64,000 nucleotides of DNA from Gammaproteobacteria bacterium (GTDB lineage: Bacteria; Pseudomonadota; Gammaproteobacteria; Xanthomonadales; SZUA-36): positions 1 through 64,000 of the forward strand of contig JAUHYP010000011.1 in assembly GCA_030426265.1 (NCBI GenBank). Reading direction: 5' to 3'. Below the pieces are notes generated by a model. The model was not told where the DNA came from. It was given only the letters and a program-made list of their open reading frames with translations, and ran no database searches. Positions 11,687-20,600 of this stretch are shown here, one piece after another (positions within the stretch are counted from its first letter, which is position 1; each line of letters opens with the position of its first letter). A program made the position numbers and the translations under genes.

Positions 11687-14600
11687 CGCAGAACCCCTAC
11701 ACCGCGCTGATCGGCTGGTTCGCGCGCAACCCGGTCGCGGCCAACCTGCTGATGTTCATCCTGGTCCTGGGCGGTTTGTACAACGCCTTCACGATCAAGA
11801 AGGAAGCCCAGCCGAAGATCGAAACCAACCTGGTGACCATCAGCATGCCCTTCCTCGGCGCCAGTCCGGCGGACGTGGAGGAAGGCATCCTGGTCAAGAT
11901 CGAGGAGGCCATCGAGGACGTCCAGGGCATCGAGGAGATCATTTCCACCGCGCGGCGCGGCAGCGGCACCGTGCAGGCGGAGGTCATGAGCGAGTACGAC
12001 GTCGCCGAGGTGATGGACGAAATCAAGTCGCGCGTCGACGCCATCCCGACCTTTCCGGACAATACGGAAAAGCCCGTCGTCTCGCGCACGCGCTTCGAAC
12101 AGCAGGTGTTGATGGTGTCGGTGTACGGCGACGTAGACGAGCGCACGCTGAAGGAATTCACCCGCCAGATGCGCAACGAGATCGTGACCCTGCCCGGCGT
12201 CAGCCAGGCGCAGGTGCTCGGATCGCGCGACTACGAGATCAGCATCGAAGTCAGCGAACACACGCTGCAGGCGTTCGACCTGACCCTGGCCGAAGTGGCC
12301 CAGGCCGTACGCAGCGGTTCGCTGGACCTGCCCGCCGGCGCCATCCGGGCCGAATCCGGCGACATCCAGCTGCGCACCAAGGGCCAGGCCTACGTCGGCG
12401 CGGACTTCGAGAACATCGTGGTCCGCACCAACGCGGACGGCACACGCATCCTGCTCGCGGACATCGCCGACATCCGTGACGGCTTCGTGCAGTACGACCG
12501 CTACTCGAAATTCGACGGCAAGGACGCGTTCACCATCCGCGTGGTCTCGGTCGGCAACCAGTCGGAGCTGGACATCGCGGCCACCGTGCGCGAGTGGGTC
12601 GAGACCAAGCAGTCCGGCTTGCCGGCGGGCGTGTCCGTGTCGACCTGGGCGGACGTGTCCTACTATCTCAAGGGCCGCCTGGACATGATGCTGGAGAACC
12701 TGGTCATCGGCGCCGTGCTGGTCTTCCTGTCCCTGGCCCTGTTCCTGCGCCTGAAACTCGCCTTCTGGGTGATGGTCGGCCTGCCGGTGGCTTTCCTCGG
12801 CACCTTCCTGGTCATGCCCTCGCTGGGCGTGACGGTGAACATGATCAGCCTGTTCGGCTTCATCGTGGTGCTGGGCATCGTGGTTGACGACGCCATCGTC
12901 GTGGGTGAATCGGCCTACACCAACATGCGCGCCAAGGGCCACTCGGTCGACAACATCGTCGAGGGCGTGATGAAGGTCGCCGTACCCGCGACCTTCGGCG
13001 TCCTCACCACCATCGCGGCCTTCCTGCCGGTGTTGATGGTCAGCGGCGTCAGCGGCGAGTTCTTCAAGGCCATGGGCTGGGTGGTGATCATGTGTCTGCT
13101 GTTCTCGATCATCGAGTCCAAGCTGATCCTGCCCGCGCACCTGGCGCACATGAAGGTACACGCCTACGGCAAGGAAACGCACAACCCCTTCGTCCGGTTC
13201 CAGCGGCGCTTCTCCGAGGGCCTGCACCATTTCGCAGACGACGTGTACGCGCCGTTCCTGGACAGGTGCCTGAAGCGTCGCTACCTGACCCTGTCGGTGT
13301 TCGTCGCGGCCCTGATCGTCTCCCTGGGCCTGGTGGCCGGTGGCATCCTGCGCTCGGTGTTCTTCCCCGACATCGATGCCGATTTCCTGCAAGTGGACCT
13401 GGAAATGAACGAAGGGACACCGCCCACAGCCACCCACGCCGCCCTGACCCGCGTCCAGGAAGGGCTGTGGGAAGTCGATCGCAAGTCCCGGCAGGCTCTG
13501 GGTGAATCGGAAGGCGCCGTCGTTCAGCACGTGTTGTCCTTTGCCCGCGGCGAAACCTCGGGACAGATCGTCGCCGAGTTGGTGAAGGGCGAGATCAGCC
13601 CCCTCGCCGGACCTGAAGTGTTGCGGCGCTGGCGCGAGGAAGTCGGCGAGATTCCCGGCGTGAAGCAACTCGGCTTCCGTGGCGCCAGTGGCCCCGGGGG
13701 CGGGCCGTCGATCTCCATCCAGCTCATCGGCGCCAACATCGACCAGGTGGCGCGTGCCTCGCAGGAACTGGAACGGCGCATCGGACGCTACGACGGGGTC
13801 TACGACATCCGCAACAGCTACGAGCGCGGCCGCCCCGAGATCCGCCTGGACATCAAGCCAGAGGCCGAAGCCCTGGGACTGACCCTGCAGGACCTGGCCC
13901 GCCAGGTGCGCGCCGGGTTCTACGGCGACGAAGTTCAGCGCGTACAGCGGGGCGAGGACGAGGTGCGCGTGATGGTGCGTTTCCCCGAGGACGAGCGCGA
14001 CTCGGTCGGCTACCTCGAGGACATGCGGATCCGCACACCCGACGGCGGCCGCGTTCCCTTTGGATCCGTGGCCCAGATCGAGACCACAGAGGCGCCATTG
14101 CTGATCCAGCGCTTCGACCGCGAACGCGCGGTCCGCCTGACGGCCGAAGTGGACAAGGAAAACGCCGAACCCGAACGCATCATCCGCGACATCATGTCCC
14201 GGGAACTGCCGGAAGTGCTGGCGCAGTTCCCCGGCGTACGCTCCCGGCTCAGCGGCTCCAGCCAGGACCAGCAGGAGATCATGGCCGAACTGGTGCGCGG
14301 CGCCCTGCTGGCGCTGTTCCTGATCTTCGCATTGATGGCCATCCCGCTGCGTTCCTACACTCAGCCGCTGATCATCATGTCGGTGATTCCCTTCGGCATC
14401 ATCGGGGCCCTGTTCGGCCACCTCATCCTGGGCATTCCCGTGTCGATGTTCAGCTACTTCGGGATCATCGCGCTGTCCGGCGTGGTGGTGAACGACAGCC
14501 TGATCCTGGTGGACCGCATCAACCGGGAGATCGCCGAGGGCAAACCGGTGTTCGAGGCGGCCATTCACGGCGCCCGCATGCGCTTCCGTGCCATCCTGCT

Positions 14601-14844
14601 GACCTCGCTCACGACCTTCCTCGGCCTGGCGCCCATCACCATCTTCGAGAAGAGCCTGCAGGCGCAACTGGTGATTCCTATGGCCGCCTCGCTGGCCTTC
14701 GGCATCCTGTTCGCCACCGGCATCACCCTGGTGCTGATCCCGGCCCTGTACGTGATCCTGGGCGAACTGGGCGCGGGGTGGCGGGGCGCCTGGGCGCGAC
14801 TTCTCCCACGGCAAACCAGCGAAAGCAGTCCCGGCGAACGGTGA
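11683..14844 (+). CDS. RND-family efflux transporter permease
   Basis: A 1053-residue proton-driven pump of the AcrB/MexB superfamily. It has twelve predicted membrane helices in two halves, with large periplasmic loops after TM1 and TM7. Visible hallmarks are helix 4 (FIVVLGIVVDDAIVVGE, with the paired Asp used in proton relay), SKLILPAHLAHMK in the middle, and the second-half SYFGIIALSGVVVNDSLILVDRIN. Divergence from AcrB, and the motif VNDSLILVD, fit the broader hydrophobe or envelope-lipid RND subgroups. Substrate is not predictable. The GTG start overlaps the adaptor stop and the stop overlaps the prmC start (GTGA both times), giving an unusually tight adaptor-pump-prmC unit. Confidence 0.95.
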   Translation: MTQNPYTALIGWFARNPVAANLLMFILVLGGLYNAFTIKKEAQPKIETNLVTISMPFLGASPADVEEGILVKIEEAIEDVQGIEEIISTARRGSGTVQAEVMSEYDVAEVMDEIKSRVDAIPTFPDNTEKPVVSRTRFEQQVLMVSVYGDVDERTLKEFTRQMRNEIVTLPGVSQAQVLGSRDYEISIEVSEHTLQAFDLTLAEVAQAVRSGSLDLPAGAIRAESGDIQLRTKGQAYVGADFENIVVRTNADGTRILLADIADIRDGFVQYDRYSKFDGKDAFTIRVVSVGNQSELDIAATVREWVETKQSGLPAGVSVSTWADVSYYLKGRLDMMLENLVIGAVLVFLSLALFLRLKLAFWVMVGLPVAFLGTFLVMPSLGVTVNMISLFGFIVVLGIVVDDAIVVGESAYTNMRAKGHSVDNIVEGVMKVAVPATFGVLTTIAAFLPVLMVSGVSGEFFKAMGWVVIMCLLFSIIESKLILPAHLAHMKVHAYGKETHNPFVRFQRRFSEGLHHFADDVYAPFLDRCLKRRYLTLSVFVAALIVSLGLVAGGILRSVFFPDIDADFLQVDLEMNEGTPPTATHAALTRVQEGLWEVDRKSRQALGESEGAVVQHVLSFARGETSGQIVAELVKGEISPLAGPEVLRRWREEVGEIPGVKQLGFRGASGPGGGPSISIQLIGANIDQVARASQELERRIGRYDGVYDIRNSYERGRPEIRLDIKPEAEALGLTLQDLARQVRAGFYGDEVQRVQRGEDEVRVMVRFPEDERDSVGYLEDMRIRTPDGGRVPFGSVAQIETTEAPLLIQRFDRERAVRLTAEVDKENAEPERIIRDIMSRELPEVLAQFPGVRSRLSGSSQDQQEIMAELVRGALLALFLIFALMAIPLRSYTQPLIIMSVIPFGIIGALFGHLILGIPVSMFSYFGIIALSGVVVNDSLILVDRINREIAEGKPVFEAAIHGARMRFRAILLTSLTTFLGLAPITIFEKSLQAQLVIPMAASLAFGILFATGITLVLIPALYVILGELGAGWRGAWARLLPRQTSESSPGER

Positions 14845-15686
14845 AACTGCGCGACCTCCTGCAGGGTGCCCGTGACCGCCTGGCCGCCGCCGGGGCGGAA
14901 GGAACGGACCCCCGCCTGGAGGCCGAACTGCTGCTGGCCCATGCCCTGGAAGTGAACCGCTCCTTCCTGTTCGCCCATCCGGAACAGGAAATTCCCGGCG
15001 AACGCGCCGACCGCTTCCGTGCCCTGGTGCAACGACGCGCGCGGGGCGAGCCGGTGGCCTACCTGCTAGGCCGGCGCGGCTTCTGGTCCCTGGACCTCGA
15101 GGTGAACCCGGATGTGCTGGTTCCACGCGCGGAAACGGAACTTCTGGTGGAAGCGGCTCTGGCGTACATTCCGGAAGGGGAAGACCACCGCGTGGCGGAC
15201 ATCGGCACCGGTTCCGGCGCCATCGCCCTGGCGATCGCCCGCGAACGGCCGCAGGCCGAAGTGCTGGGCACGGACATCAGCCCCGCGGCGGTGGAAGTGG
15301 CCCGGGAGAACGGCCGCCGGCTGGCCATCGGCAACGTCCGCTTCGCCCTGGGCGAGTGGTGCGCGCCCCTGGAGGGTGACTGGGACGTGGTCATCAGCAA
15401 CCCGCCGTACATCGCCGAGACCGATCCGCACCTGTCCCGGGGCGACCTGCGTTTCGAACCACGCGCGGCGCTCACACCCGGCGCCGACGCGCTGGCGGCC
15501 TATCGCGCCATCATCGACGGCTCACCGGACTGCCTGCGAGCGGGTGGCTGGCTGTTGTTCGAACATGGTTTCGAGCAGGGCGCCGCGGTGCGGGAATTGC
15601 TGGCCCGGGGCGGGTTCGAGGCCGTGGACACCCGCCGCGACTTCCAGGACCACGAACGGGTCACGCTGGGGCGGCGCCCGGCCTGA
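14841..15686 (+). CDS. prmC: Peptide chain release factor N5-glutamine methyltransferase
   Basis: A 281-residue SAM-dependent methyltransferase that methylates the GGQ glutamine of release factors RF1 and RF2. It has an N-terminal helical recognition domain (about 1-85), then a Rossmann methyltransferase with VADIGTGSGAIALAIA for SAM binding and the catalytic NPPY at residues 187-190. The open frame begins at 14778, but homology starts at the GTG at 14841, which overlaps the RND stop. prmC usually follows prfA (RF1). Here it is placed behind an efflux pump, so it may depend on the RND transcript for expression. Confidence 0.95.
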   Translation: MKLRDLLQGARDRLAAAGAEGTDPRLEAELLLAHALEVNRSFLFAHPEQEIPGERADRFRALVQRRARGEPVAYLLGRRGFWSLDLEVNPDVLVPRAETELLVEAALAYIPEGEDHRVADIGTGSGAIALAIARERPQAEVLGTDISPAAVEVARENGRRLAIGNVRFALGEWCAPLEGDWDVVISNPPYIAETDPHLSRGDLRFEPRAALTPGADALAAYRAIIDGSPDCLRAGGWLLFEHGFEQGAAVRELLARGGFEAVDTRRDFQDHERVTLGRRPA

Positions 15687-15693
15687 GTCCCAC

Positions 15694-15726
15694 GGCGGGC
15701 GGGCCGATCAGGACGCCCGGTCCGCC
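15694..15726. repeat. Inverted repeat between convergent prmC and rmuC
   Basis: GGCGG plus CGGGC on the left can pair with GCCCG and CCGCC on the right, with a small bulge. It lies in the 50-base gap between convergent genes and may act as a weak bidirectional terminator, but it has no T tract. Confidence 0.3.
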
Positions 15727-15736
15727 TGAATCCGGC

Positions 15737-17218
15737 TTATCGCTCGTCCGCGCGGGAACTGTCACCGCCGCTGGACCCGCCACCCGAATCCCCGTCGGCC
15801 TCATCGTCACCGGACTCCCCGGAATCCATGCCGTCCTTCGAGGCGGCGGCATCGATCGCGTCGGATTTCACCAACTCGAGCCCGCGTCGGTCCGAGCGCT
15901 CCAGCAGGCCCTCGTCGAGCTGCTTGCGGTGCTTGGCGCCCAGGTCCTTGAGCATCTCGGCCTGGCGCACGAGGTTGCCGGGGCCGGTGGACAGCTGTCC
16001 CAGGGCGCCCTGGTAGGCGTCGCCGGCCTGCCGCAGCCGGTCGCCGACCTGGCGGAGGTTCTCCGTGAAGCCCACGAACTTGTCGTACAGCGCGCCGGCG
16101 CGCGAGGCGATGTCGCGGGCATTGGTGTTCTGCTTGTGCACCATCCACACCGAGGCCACGGTGCGCACCGTGGCCAGGAAATTGGAGGGCGACAGCAGGG
16201 CGACGCGCTTGTCCAGGGCGTACTCGGGCAGGTTCGGGTCGCGCTGCAGCGCCGCGATCAGCGCCGACTCGACCGGCACGAACATCAGCACGAAGTCCAG
16301 GGCGTTGAGCTCTTCCGCACCGGGATAGTTCTTGGCGCTGAGGCCATCGATGTGGGCGCGCAGGGATTTGACGTGATCGGCCAGTTCACGCTCGCGCTCG
16401 TCATCCGTGGCAGCGGCCTGGCTGCGGGTCCAGGCCGTCAGCGATACCTTGGAATCCATGACGATGCTGCGACCTTCCGGCAGGCGCAGCACGAAGTCCG
16501 GCTGCAGGCGGTTGCCGTCGGCGCCCAGCACCGAGACCTGCGTGTGGTAGTGCTCGCCCTTCGTCAGCCCGCTGAGCTCCAGCAGCTTTTCCAGCTGCTG
16601 CTCGCCCCAGGCCCCCTGGGATTTCACCTGGGTCGTGAGCGCGCGCGTCAGGTTGCGCGCCTCGTCGTTGATGCGTTCGTTGAGGTTCTTGAGCTGGTCC
16701 AGGTGCACCTTCAGTTCGCGGTGCTGGGCGATCTCTTCCTTGTGCGTGGCTTCCACCCGGCCGCGGAAGGTTTCCAGGTCCTTCACCAGGGGCTTGAGCA
16801 GCGTCCCGAGCTGCTTTTCGCTGAGCTCGGAAAAGGTCTTGGTGCGCTCCTCGAACACGCGCCCGGCGAGCCGTTCGAACTGCTCCCCAAGACGTTTCTC
16901 GGCGGATTCGAGGTTCGCCCGCTCTCGATCGAAGTGGGCCTGCTGCTCTTCCATCCGTGCGCGCACCACGGCCAGCTCGCGTTTGGCCTCATCCAGGGAG
17001 GCGTCCAGCGCCCTTGCCTCGGCATGCGCGGCCTCCAGGCGCTCTCCCGCCTGCGCCAGTTCCTCGCGCACCGCCGCCATTTCGATATCGGCCGCTTCGC
17101 GGCCACGCCGCGCTCCCGTGCGCCAGGCCAGGAGTCCGGCGACGACGGCGATGAGCACACCGGCCAGGAGGCCGATCAGCAGGGCGTTCGGGTCGATGGT
17201 CTGGAGCCAGTCGTTCAT
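15737..17218 (-). CDS. rmuC: DNA recombination protein RmuC
   Basis: A 493-residue RmuC-family protein. It has an N-terminal membrane anchor (about residues 12-34), a long coiled coil (about 40-190), then the nuclease-like RmuC core with GAWGEQQLEKLLELSGL, LQPDFVLRLPEGRSIVMDSKVSL and VALLSPSNFLATVRTVASVW. In E. coli RmuC limits inversions at short inverted repeats, and the core resembles PD-(D/E)XK nucleases. The last 45 or so residues are an acidic Gly/Ser/Asp tail (for example SGGGSSGGDSSRADER) that is longer than usual and looks disordered. It begins six bases after mazG and is probably cotranscribed with it. Confidence 0.95.
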   Translation of the reverse strand: MNDWLQTIDPNALLIGLLAGVLIAVVAGLLAWRTGARRGREAADIEMAAVREELAQAGERLEAAHAEARALDASLDEAKRELAVVRARMEEQQAHFDRERANLESAEKRLGEQFERLAGRVFEERTKTFSELSEKQLGTLLKPLVKDLETFRGRVEATHKEEIAQHRELKVHLDQLKNLNERINDEARNLTRALTTQVKSQGAWGEQQLEKLLELSGLTKGEHYHTQVSVLGADGNRLQPDFVLRLPEGRSIVMDSKVSLTAWTRSQAAATDDERERELADHVKSLRAHIDGLSAKNYPGAEELNALDFVLMFVPVESALIAALQRDPNLPEYALDKRVALLSPSNFLATVRTVASVWMVHKQNTNARDIASRAGALYDKFVGFTENLRQVGDRLRQAGDAYQGALGQLSTGPGNLVRQAEMLKDLGAKHRKQLDEGLLERSDRRGLELVKSDAIDAAASKDGMDSGESGDDEADGDSGGGSSGGDSSRADER

Positions 17219-17224
17219 GGATTC

Positions 17225-17998
17225 CTAAGCTTCCTCGTGTTCGAGTTTGACCGCCACCCACAGGGCCTCCTGCGCATCGAGGTCCAGGGCAGCCAGCGCC
17301 TCGGTGCCGCCGGCCCGCGATTCCATGGCCCGGAAGCGCCGTTCGAACTTGGCGTTGGCGGCGCGCAGGGCGTCACCGGGGTCGACCTTCAACTGGCGGG
17401 CGAGATTCACCGCAGCGAAGAGCAGGTCGCCGACTTCCTCGGCGATGGCGTCACGATCGCCGTCGGCAATGGCGTCGGCGACCTCGCGGGATTCCTCCGC
17501 CAGCTTGTCCAGCACGGGCTCCGGACCCGGCCAGTCGAAGCCGGCTTGCGCGGCGCGCTTCTGCAGCTTCTTCGCGCGCATCCACTCCGGGATGCCGGGG
17601 GCGACGCCGTCCATGAGGCTGGTGGCGCCGGCGGCCTTGCGCTCCTCGGTCTTCTGGACTTCCCAGGCCACGGTCTGCGCCGCGGCGCTGTCGATGTCCG
17701 CGCTGCCGAAGACGTGCGGGTGACGTCGCTCCATCTTGTCGCTGATGGCGGTTTCGACGTCGGCGAAGCCGAACCAGCCGAGCTCGTCGGCCATCTGCGC
17801 GTGGAATACCACCTGCAGCAACAGGTCGCCGAGCTCGTCCTTGAGGTCGTCCGGGTGTTCGCGGCGGATCGCGTCGGCGACCTCGTAGGCTTCCTCGATG
17901 GTGTAGGGGGCGATGGTCGCGAAGGTCTGTTCCACATCCCAGGGGCAGCCGGACTCCGGATCGCGGAGTCGGCGCATGATGTCCAGCAGTCGTTCCAT
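17225..17998 (-). CDS. mazG: Nucleoside triphosphate pyrophosphohydrolase MazG
   Basis: A 257-residue tandem MazG protein that hydrolyses (d)NTPs to NMPs and PPi, a housecleaning and stress function. Two all-alpha NTP-PPase domains are visible. The first has the metal-binding EEAYEVADAI and DELGDLLLQVVFHAQM, and the second has EESREVADAI and EEVGDLLFAAVNLARQL. The open frame extends to 18472, but the family start is MERLLDIMRRLRDPESGCPWD at 17998, with GAAG upstream. Length agrees with E. coli MazG (263). It lies 97 bases after the sensor kinase stop and six before rmuC. Confidence 0.96.
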   Translation of the reverse strand: MERLLDIMRRLRDPESGCPWDVEQTFATIAPYTIEEAYEVADAIRREHPDDLKDELGDLLLQVVFHAQMADELGWFGFADVETAISDKMERRHPHVFGSADIDSAAAQTVAWEVQKTEERKAAGATSLMDGVAPGIPEWMRAKKLQKRAAQAGFDWPGPEPVLDKLAEESREVADAIADGDRDAIAEEVGDLLFAAVNLARQLKVDPGDALRAANAKFERRFRAMESRAGGTEALAALDLDAQEALWVAVKLEHEEA

Positions 17999-18095
17999 GA
18001 ATTCTTCGCGTGTGGTGGTGAAAGGGCGACCGGGCCAAAGGGGCAACCCGCGACCCAACCCGGGGCCGAACTCGGGGCCCGGCTCAGGACCCGGC

Positions 18096-19619
18096 TCAGG
18101 AAAGGGCGCGCCCGTCCTCCGGTGGTATGACCACGGACACCTCCGCGCCGCCCAGCCCGGACTGTCCGAACTCCAGTCGCCCACCATAGGCGCTCGCCAC
18201 TTCCGAAACAATGGTGAGTCCGAGGCCGTGGCCCTCGGCGCGCTGGTCGCCGCGCAGGCCGCGCCGGACCAGCCCTTCCAGGGCCGGCAAGGGGCCCTCA
18301 TCCTTCGGGTCGTTGCCGACGGTGAGCCGGAGACCGGGTCGTGCGCCGGACCGGCTCCCGAACCGCGGTTCGGCCGCCAGCGAACAGGCCTCGAGACGTA
18401 CCTGGCCGCCGCCATACTTGCAGGCGTTGTCGAGCAGGTTGCCGAGCAGCTCCATGAGGTCACGTTCTTCACCGAAAAAGCAGAGGCCAGGTTCGATGAT
18501 GCATTCGAGCGTTCGCAAATGGTGAGAATGCACCTTGCGCAGCGAGGCGGCGATGCGCTCCGCCACGGGCGCGACTTCCACCGGCGCGGCCAGGGTCCGG
18601 CGCGTTCCTGCGGCCGCGCGCTCCAGCCGCGTGGCGATCAGCAGTTCCATGTCCTCCAGCGCGCGGCGCCGGGCTTCATCGTCACCCGCGCTCCCCTGCC
18701 CCGCCTTGAGCACGGCCAGCGGGGTCTTGAGGCTGTGGGCCAGGGAATCGAGGGCGTTGCGGTAACGGGCCTGGTTGGCCTGTTCGGTGGCCAGTAGGCG
18801 GTCGACGTTGCGCGTGAGGGGCTCGAGTTCCGCCGGGTAGGGACCGGCCAGCCGACGGGTCTCGCCCGCCTCCACGCGCGCCACGTCCGCGGCCACCTTG
18901 CGCAAGGGGCGCAGGCTGATGGCGGCGAACAGCATCTGGGCCAGCGCCAGCAGCGCCGCGGCCGCGCCCAGCGAGCGCCACAGGCCCCGGCGGAAGGAAG
19001 CGATCACCGGGTCCAGCCGGTCTTCCGCCACCAGGACGGTGAGGGTGACCGGTTCGAGGTCGCCCGATTCCATCTGCCAGTCCAGGCCGAAGGCGCGGCG
19101 GTAGTAGGCCAGGGTCGACGTGGGCCGGCTGAACACGGTCTCCCCGGCGGACTGGGCCGGCAATTCAGGAAGAATCACGCCCAGCGTGGACGGGGACTCC
19201 CAGCGGTCCGAGGGGGTATCGATGACGGCGTACACCCCGGACCCGGGCTGCAACAGCAGGGGGTCGGCCGGGCGCACGCTCAGGCGCACCGACCGGTCCA
19301 GTCCCAGTTCCATGGCGGCCATGACCCCGTAGGCCCAGCCGTCCATCTGCTGGGCGAGCCCGGCCTCGGCGCTGCGCCCATGGGCCCGGTCCAGGGCGAG
19401 CCCGACCAGGCCCAGCGACACGACCGCCGTGGCGGTCGCGAGCAGGGTCAGGCGCAGGCGGAGAGAGGCGGGTCGGGAGGAAGCCGGAGCCGTTTCCGCG
19501 GTCGACGAAGCCGCGACCGATGTCGGGGCCTCGCCAGGGTTCGAAATCGGTGCTTCCGGCGCGGCGCCGTCGGGCGGGCCGCCTCTCGCCGGGGCGTCGT
19601 CCACCCGCGCCTCAGCCAC
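18096..19619 (-). CDS. PhoQ-like sensor histidine kinase
   Basis: A 507-residue inner-membrane kinase. After a Pro/Ala-rich N-terminus of about 50 residues come TM1 (LRLTLLATATAVVSLGLVGLAL), a periplasmic sensor, TM2 (SLGAAAALLALAQMLFAAIS), a HAMP-like linker, and the phosphoacceptor box LAHSLKTPLAVLK in the form typical of PhoQ. The ATPase has GNLLDNACKYG (N box) and GHGLGLTIVSEV (G2). The expected DxGxG G1 motif reads DPKDEGPLP, so one glycine is missing. The GTG start overlaps the regulator stop by eight bases. Cotranscribed with the regulator and PepSY genes, it probably senses an envelope signal. The true ligand (Mg2+, peptides or other) cannot be told. Confidence 0.9.
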   Translation of the reverse strand: MAEARVDDAPARGGPPDGAAPEAPISNPGEAPTSVAASSTAETAPASSRPASLRLRLTLLATATAVVSLGLVGLALDRAHGRSAEAGLAQQMDGWAYGVMAAMELGLDRSVRLSVRPADPLLLQPGSGVYAVIDTPSDRWESPSTLGVILPELPAQSAGETVFSRPTSTLAYYRRAFGLDWQMESGDLEPVTLTVLVAEDRLDPVIASFRRGLWRSLGAAAALLALAQMLFAAISLRPLRKVAADVARVEAGETRRLAGPYPAELEPLTRNVDRLLATEQANQARYRNALDSLAHSLKTPLAVLKAGQGSAGDDEARRRALEDMELLIATRLERAAAGTRRTLAAPVEVAPVAERIAASLRKVHSHHLRTLECIIEPGLCFFGEERDLMELLGNLLDNACKYGGGQVRLEACSLAAEPRFGSRSGARPGLRLTVGNDPKDEGPLPALEGLVRRGLRGDQRAEGHGLGLTIVSEVASAYGGRLEFGQSGLGGAEVSVVIPPEDGRALS

Positions 19620-20298
19620 CCTCGAGGCCGCGGACGTTCAAGCGGTAGCCCCGGCCCCGCAGGGTCTCGATGGGCTGGATGGTCCCGTCGGGATCCAGCT
19701 TCTTGCGCAGGCGGCCGACGAAGACCTCGATCACGTTGCTGTCGCGATCGGCGTCTTCCTCGTAAATGTGTTCGCTGAGGGTGGCCTTGGTGACCACCTC
19801 GTCCGGGTGCATGGCCAGGTACTCCATGACCTTGTATTCGAAGGTGGTCAGGTCGACTTCGCGGCCGTCCATGGCGACCCGCTGCGCGGCCAGGTCGATG
19901 CCCAGCCTCCCCAGGGACACCGTCGGCGCCGCGTGGCCCGCCGCCCGGCGCAGCAGGGCGCTGACCCGGGCCTTGAGCTCCTCGGGATGGAAGGGCTTGG
20001 TCAGGTAATCGTCCGCCCCCGCCTCCAGGCCCTCCACCTTGTCCTGCCAGTCGGAGCGTGCGGTGAGAATCAGGATGGGAAACGCCCGTTCGTTCCGGCG
20101 CAGTGCGCGGATCAGCTCCAGGCCGGACATGCCCGGCAGGCCGAGGTCGATCACGGCCAGGTCGATGGGATACTCCTCGCCGTACCAGAGCCCTTCCGTC
20201 CCTTCGGAGCTGACGTCCACCGCATAGCCCGCCTCGCGCAGCAGGCCCGCCACGGAGTCCTGCAGGGCGACGTCGTCCTCGACGATCAGGATGCGCAC
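19612..20298 (-). CDS. PhoP-like OmpR-family response regulator
   Basis: A 228-residue two-domain regulator. The receiver domain has the acidic pair (VEDD), the phosphoacceptor Asp in VIDLGLPG (about residue 51), Thr in LILTAR and Lys in LTKPFHPEEL. The winged-helix output domain ends with SNVIEVFVGRLRKKLDP and TLRGRGYRLN. It starts at GTG with a strong AGGAGG six bases upstream, ten bases after the PepSY gene, and overlaps the kinase. Its sequence and partner place it in the PhoP/OmpR class. Targets are unknown. Confidence 0.95.
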   Translation of the reverse strand: MRILIVEDDVALQDSVAGLLREAGYAVDVSSEGTEGLWYGEEYPIDLAVIDLGLPGMSGLELIRALRRNERAFPILILTARSDWQDKVEGLEAGADDYLTKPFHPEELKARVSALLRRAAGHAAPTVSLGRLGIDLAAQRVAMDGREVDLTTFEYKVMEYLAMHPDEVVTKATLSEHIYEEDADRDSNVIEVFVGRLRKKLDPDGTIQPIETLRGRGYRLNVRGLEGG

Positions 20299-20308
20299 GG
20301 TCCCTCCT

Positions 20309-20542
20309 TCACGAGCTGTCCTCCGGCACCCGTACCGTCTTGACCACGCCGCTCTTGGTGACGATCTTGATCTCGTGAATGCGGCGCCCGTTCCGGTTCA
20401 CCGTCTTGGCCGACAACACCCGCGCATCGTGCTCACGGGCCACCTTCCGCGCGGCCTCTTCCAGCGAAATCGCCCACGCCGGCATCGACGCCATCAGCGC
20501 CACGGCTGCCGCCAACACCCATCGTTTCCACACCATCAACAT
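20309..20542 (-). CDS. Small periplasmic PepSY-domain protein
   Basis: A 77-residue protein with a signal peptide (RWVLAAAVALMASMPAWA) followed by a single short PepSY-like domain: ISLEEAARKVAREHDARVLSAKTVNRNGRRIHEIKIVTKSGVVKTVRV, split here into its helix and two strands. Such small proteins are often encoded just before PhoP/PhoQ-type systems in proteobacteria and may interact with the sensor in the periplasm, which is an inference. ATG at 20536 is an alternative start. It is the first gene of the pepSY-phoP-phoQ unit. Confidence 0.88.
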   Translation of the reverse strand: MLMVWKRWVLAAAVALMASMPAWAISLEEAARKVAREHDARVLSAKTVNRNGRRIHEIKIVTKSGVVKTVRVPEDSS

Positions 20543-20549
20543 GGCCGCG

Positions 20550-20555
20550 ATTCTA
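20550..20555 (-). promoter_or_regulatory. Candidate -10 box of the PepSY-PhoPQ operon
   Basis: TAGAAT on the minus strand ends seven bases before the PepSY ATG, with no Shine-Dalgarno between them. This implies a leaderless or nearly leaderless transcript. No convincing -35 box was found. Confidence 0.4.
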
Positions 20556-20600
20556 TCCCATCATCCTGAATCGCTTCTGAACCGGATCAAGCGTGAAGCC

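Noticed and set aside
11353-15126. A 1257-codon open frame antisense to the RND pump
   Set aside because: It is antisense to a fully conserved transporter. Its translation is low-complexity His/Gly/Arg-rich, as expected of opposite-strand frames in GC-rich genes, and it matches no family.
18000-18472. Longer mazG start reaching into the sensor kinase gene
   Set aside because: The extra residues overlap the conserved kinase ATPase region on the same strand in another frame. The MazG family begins at 17998.
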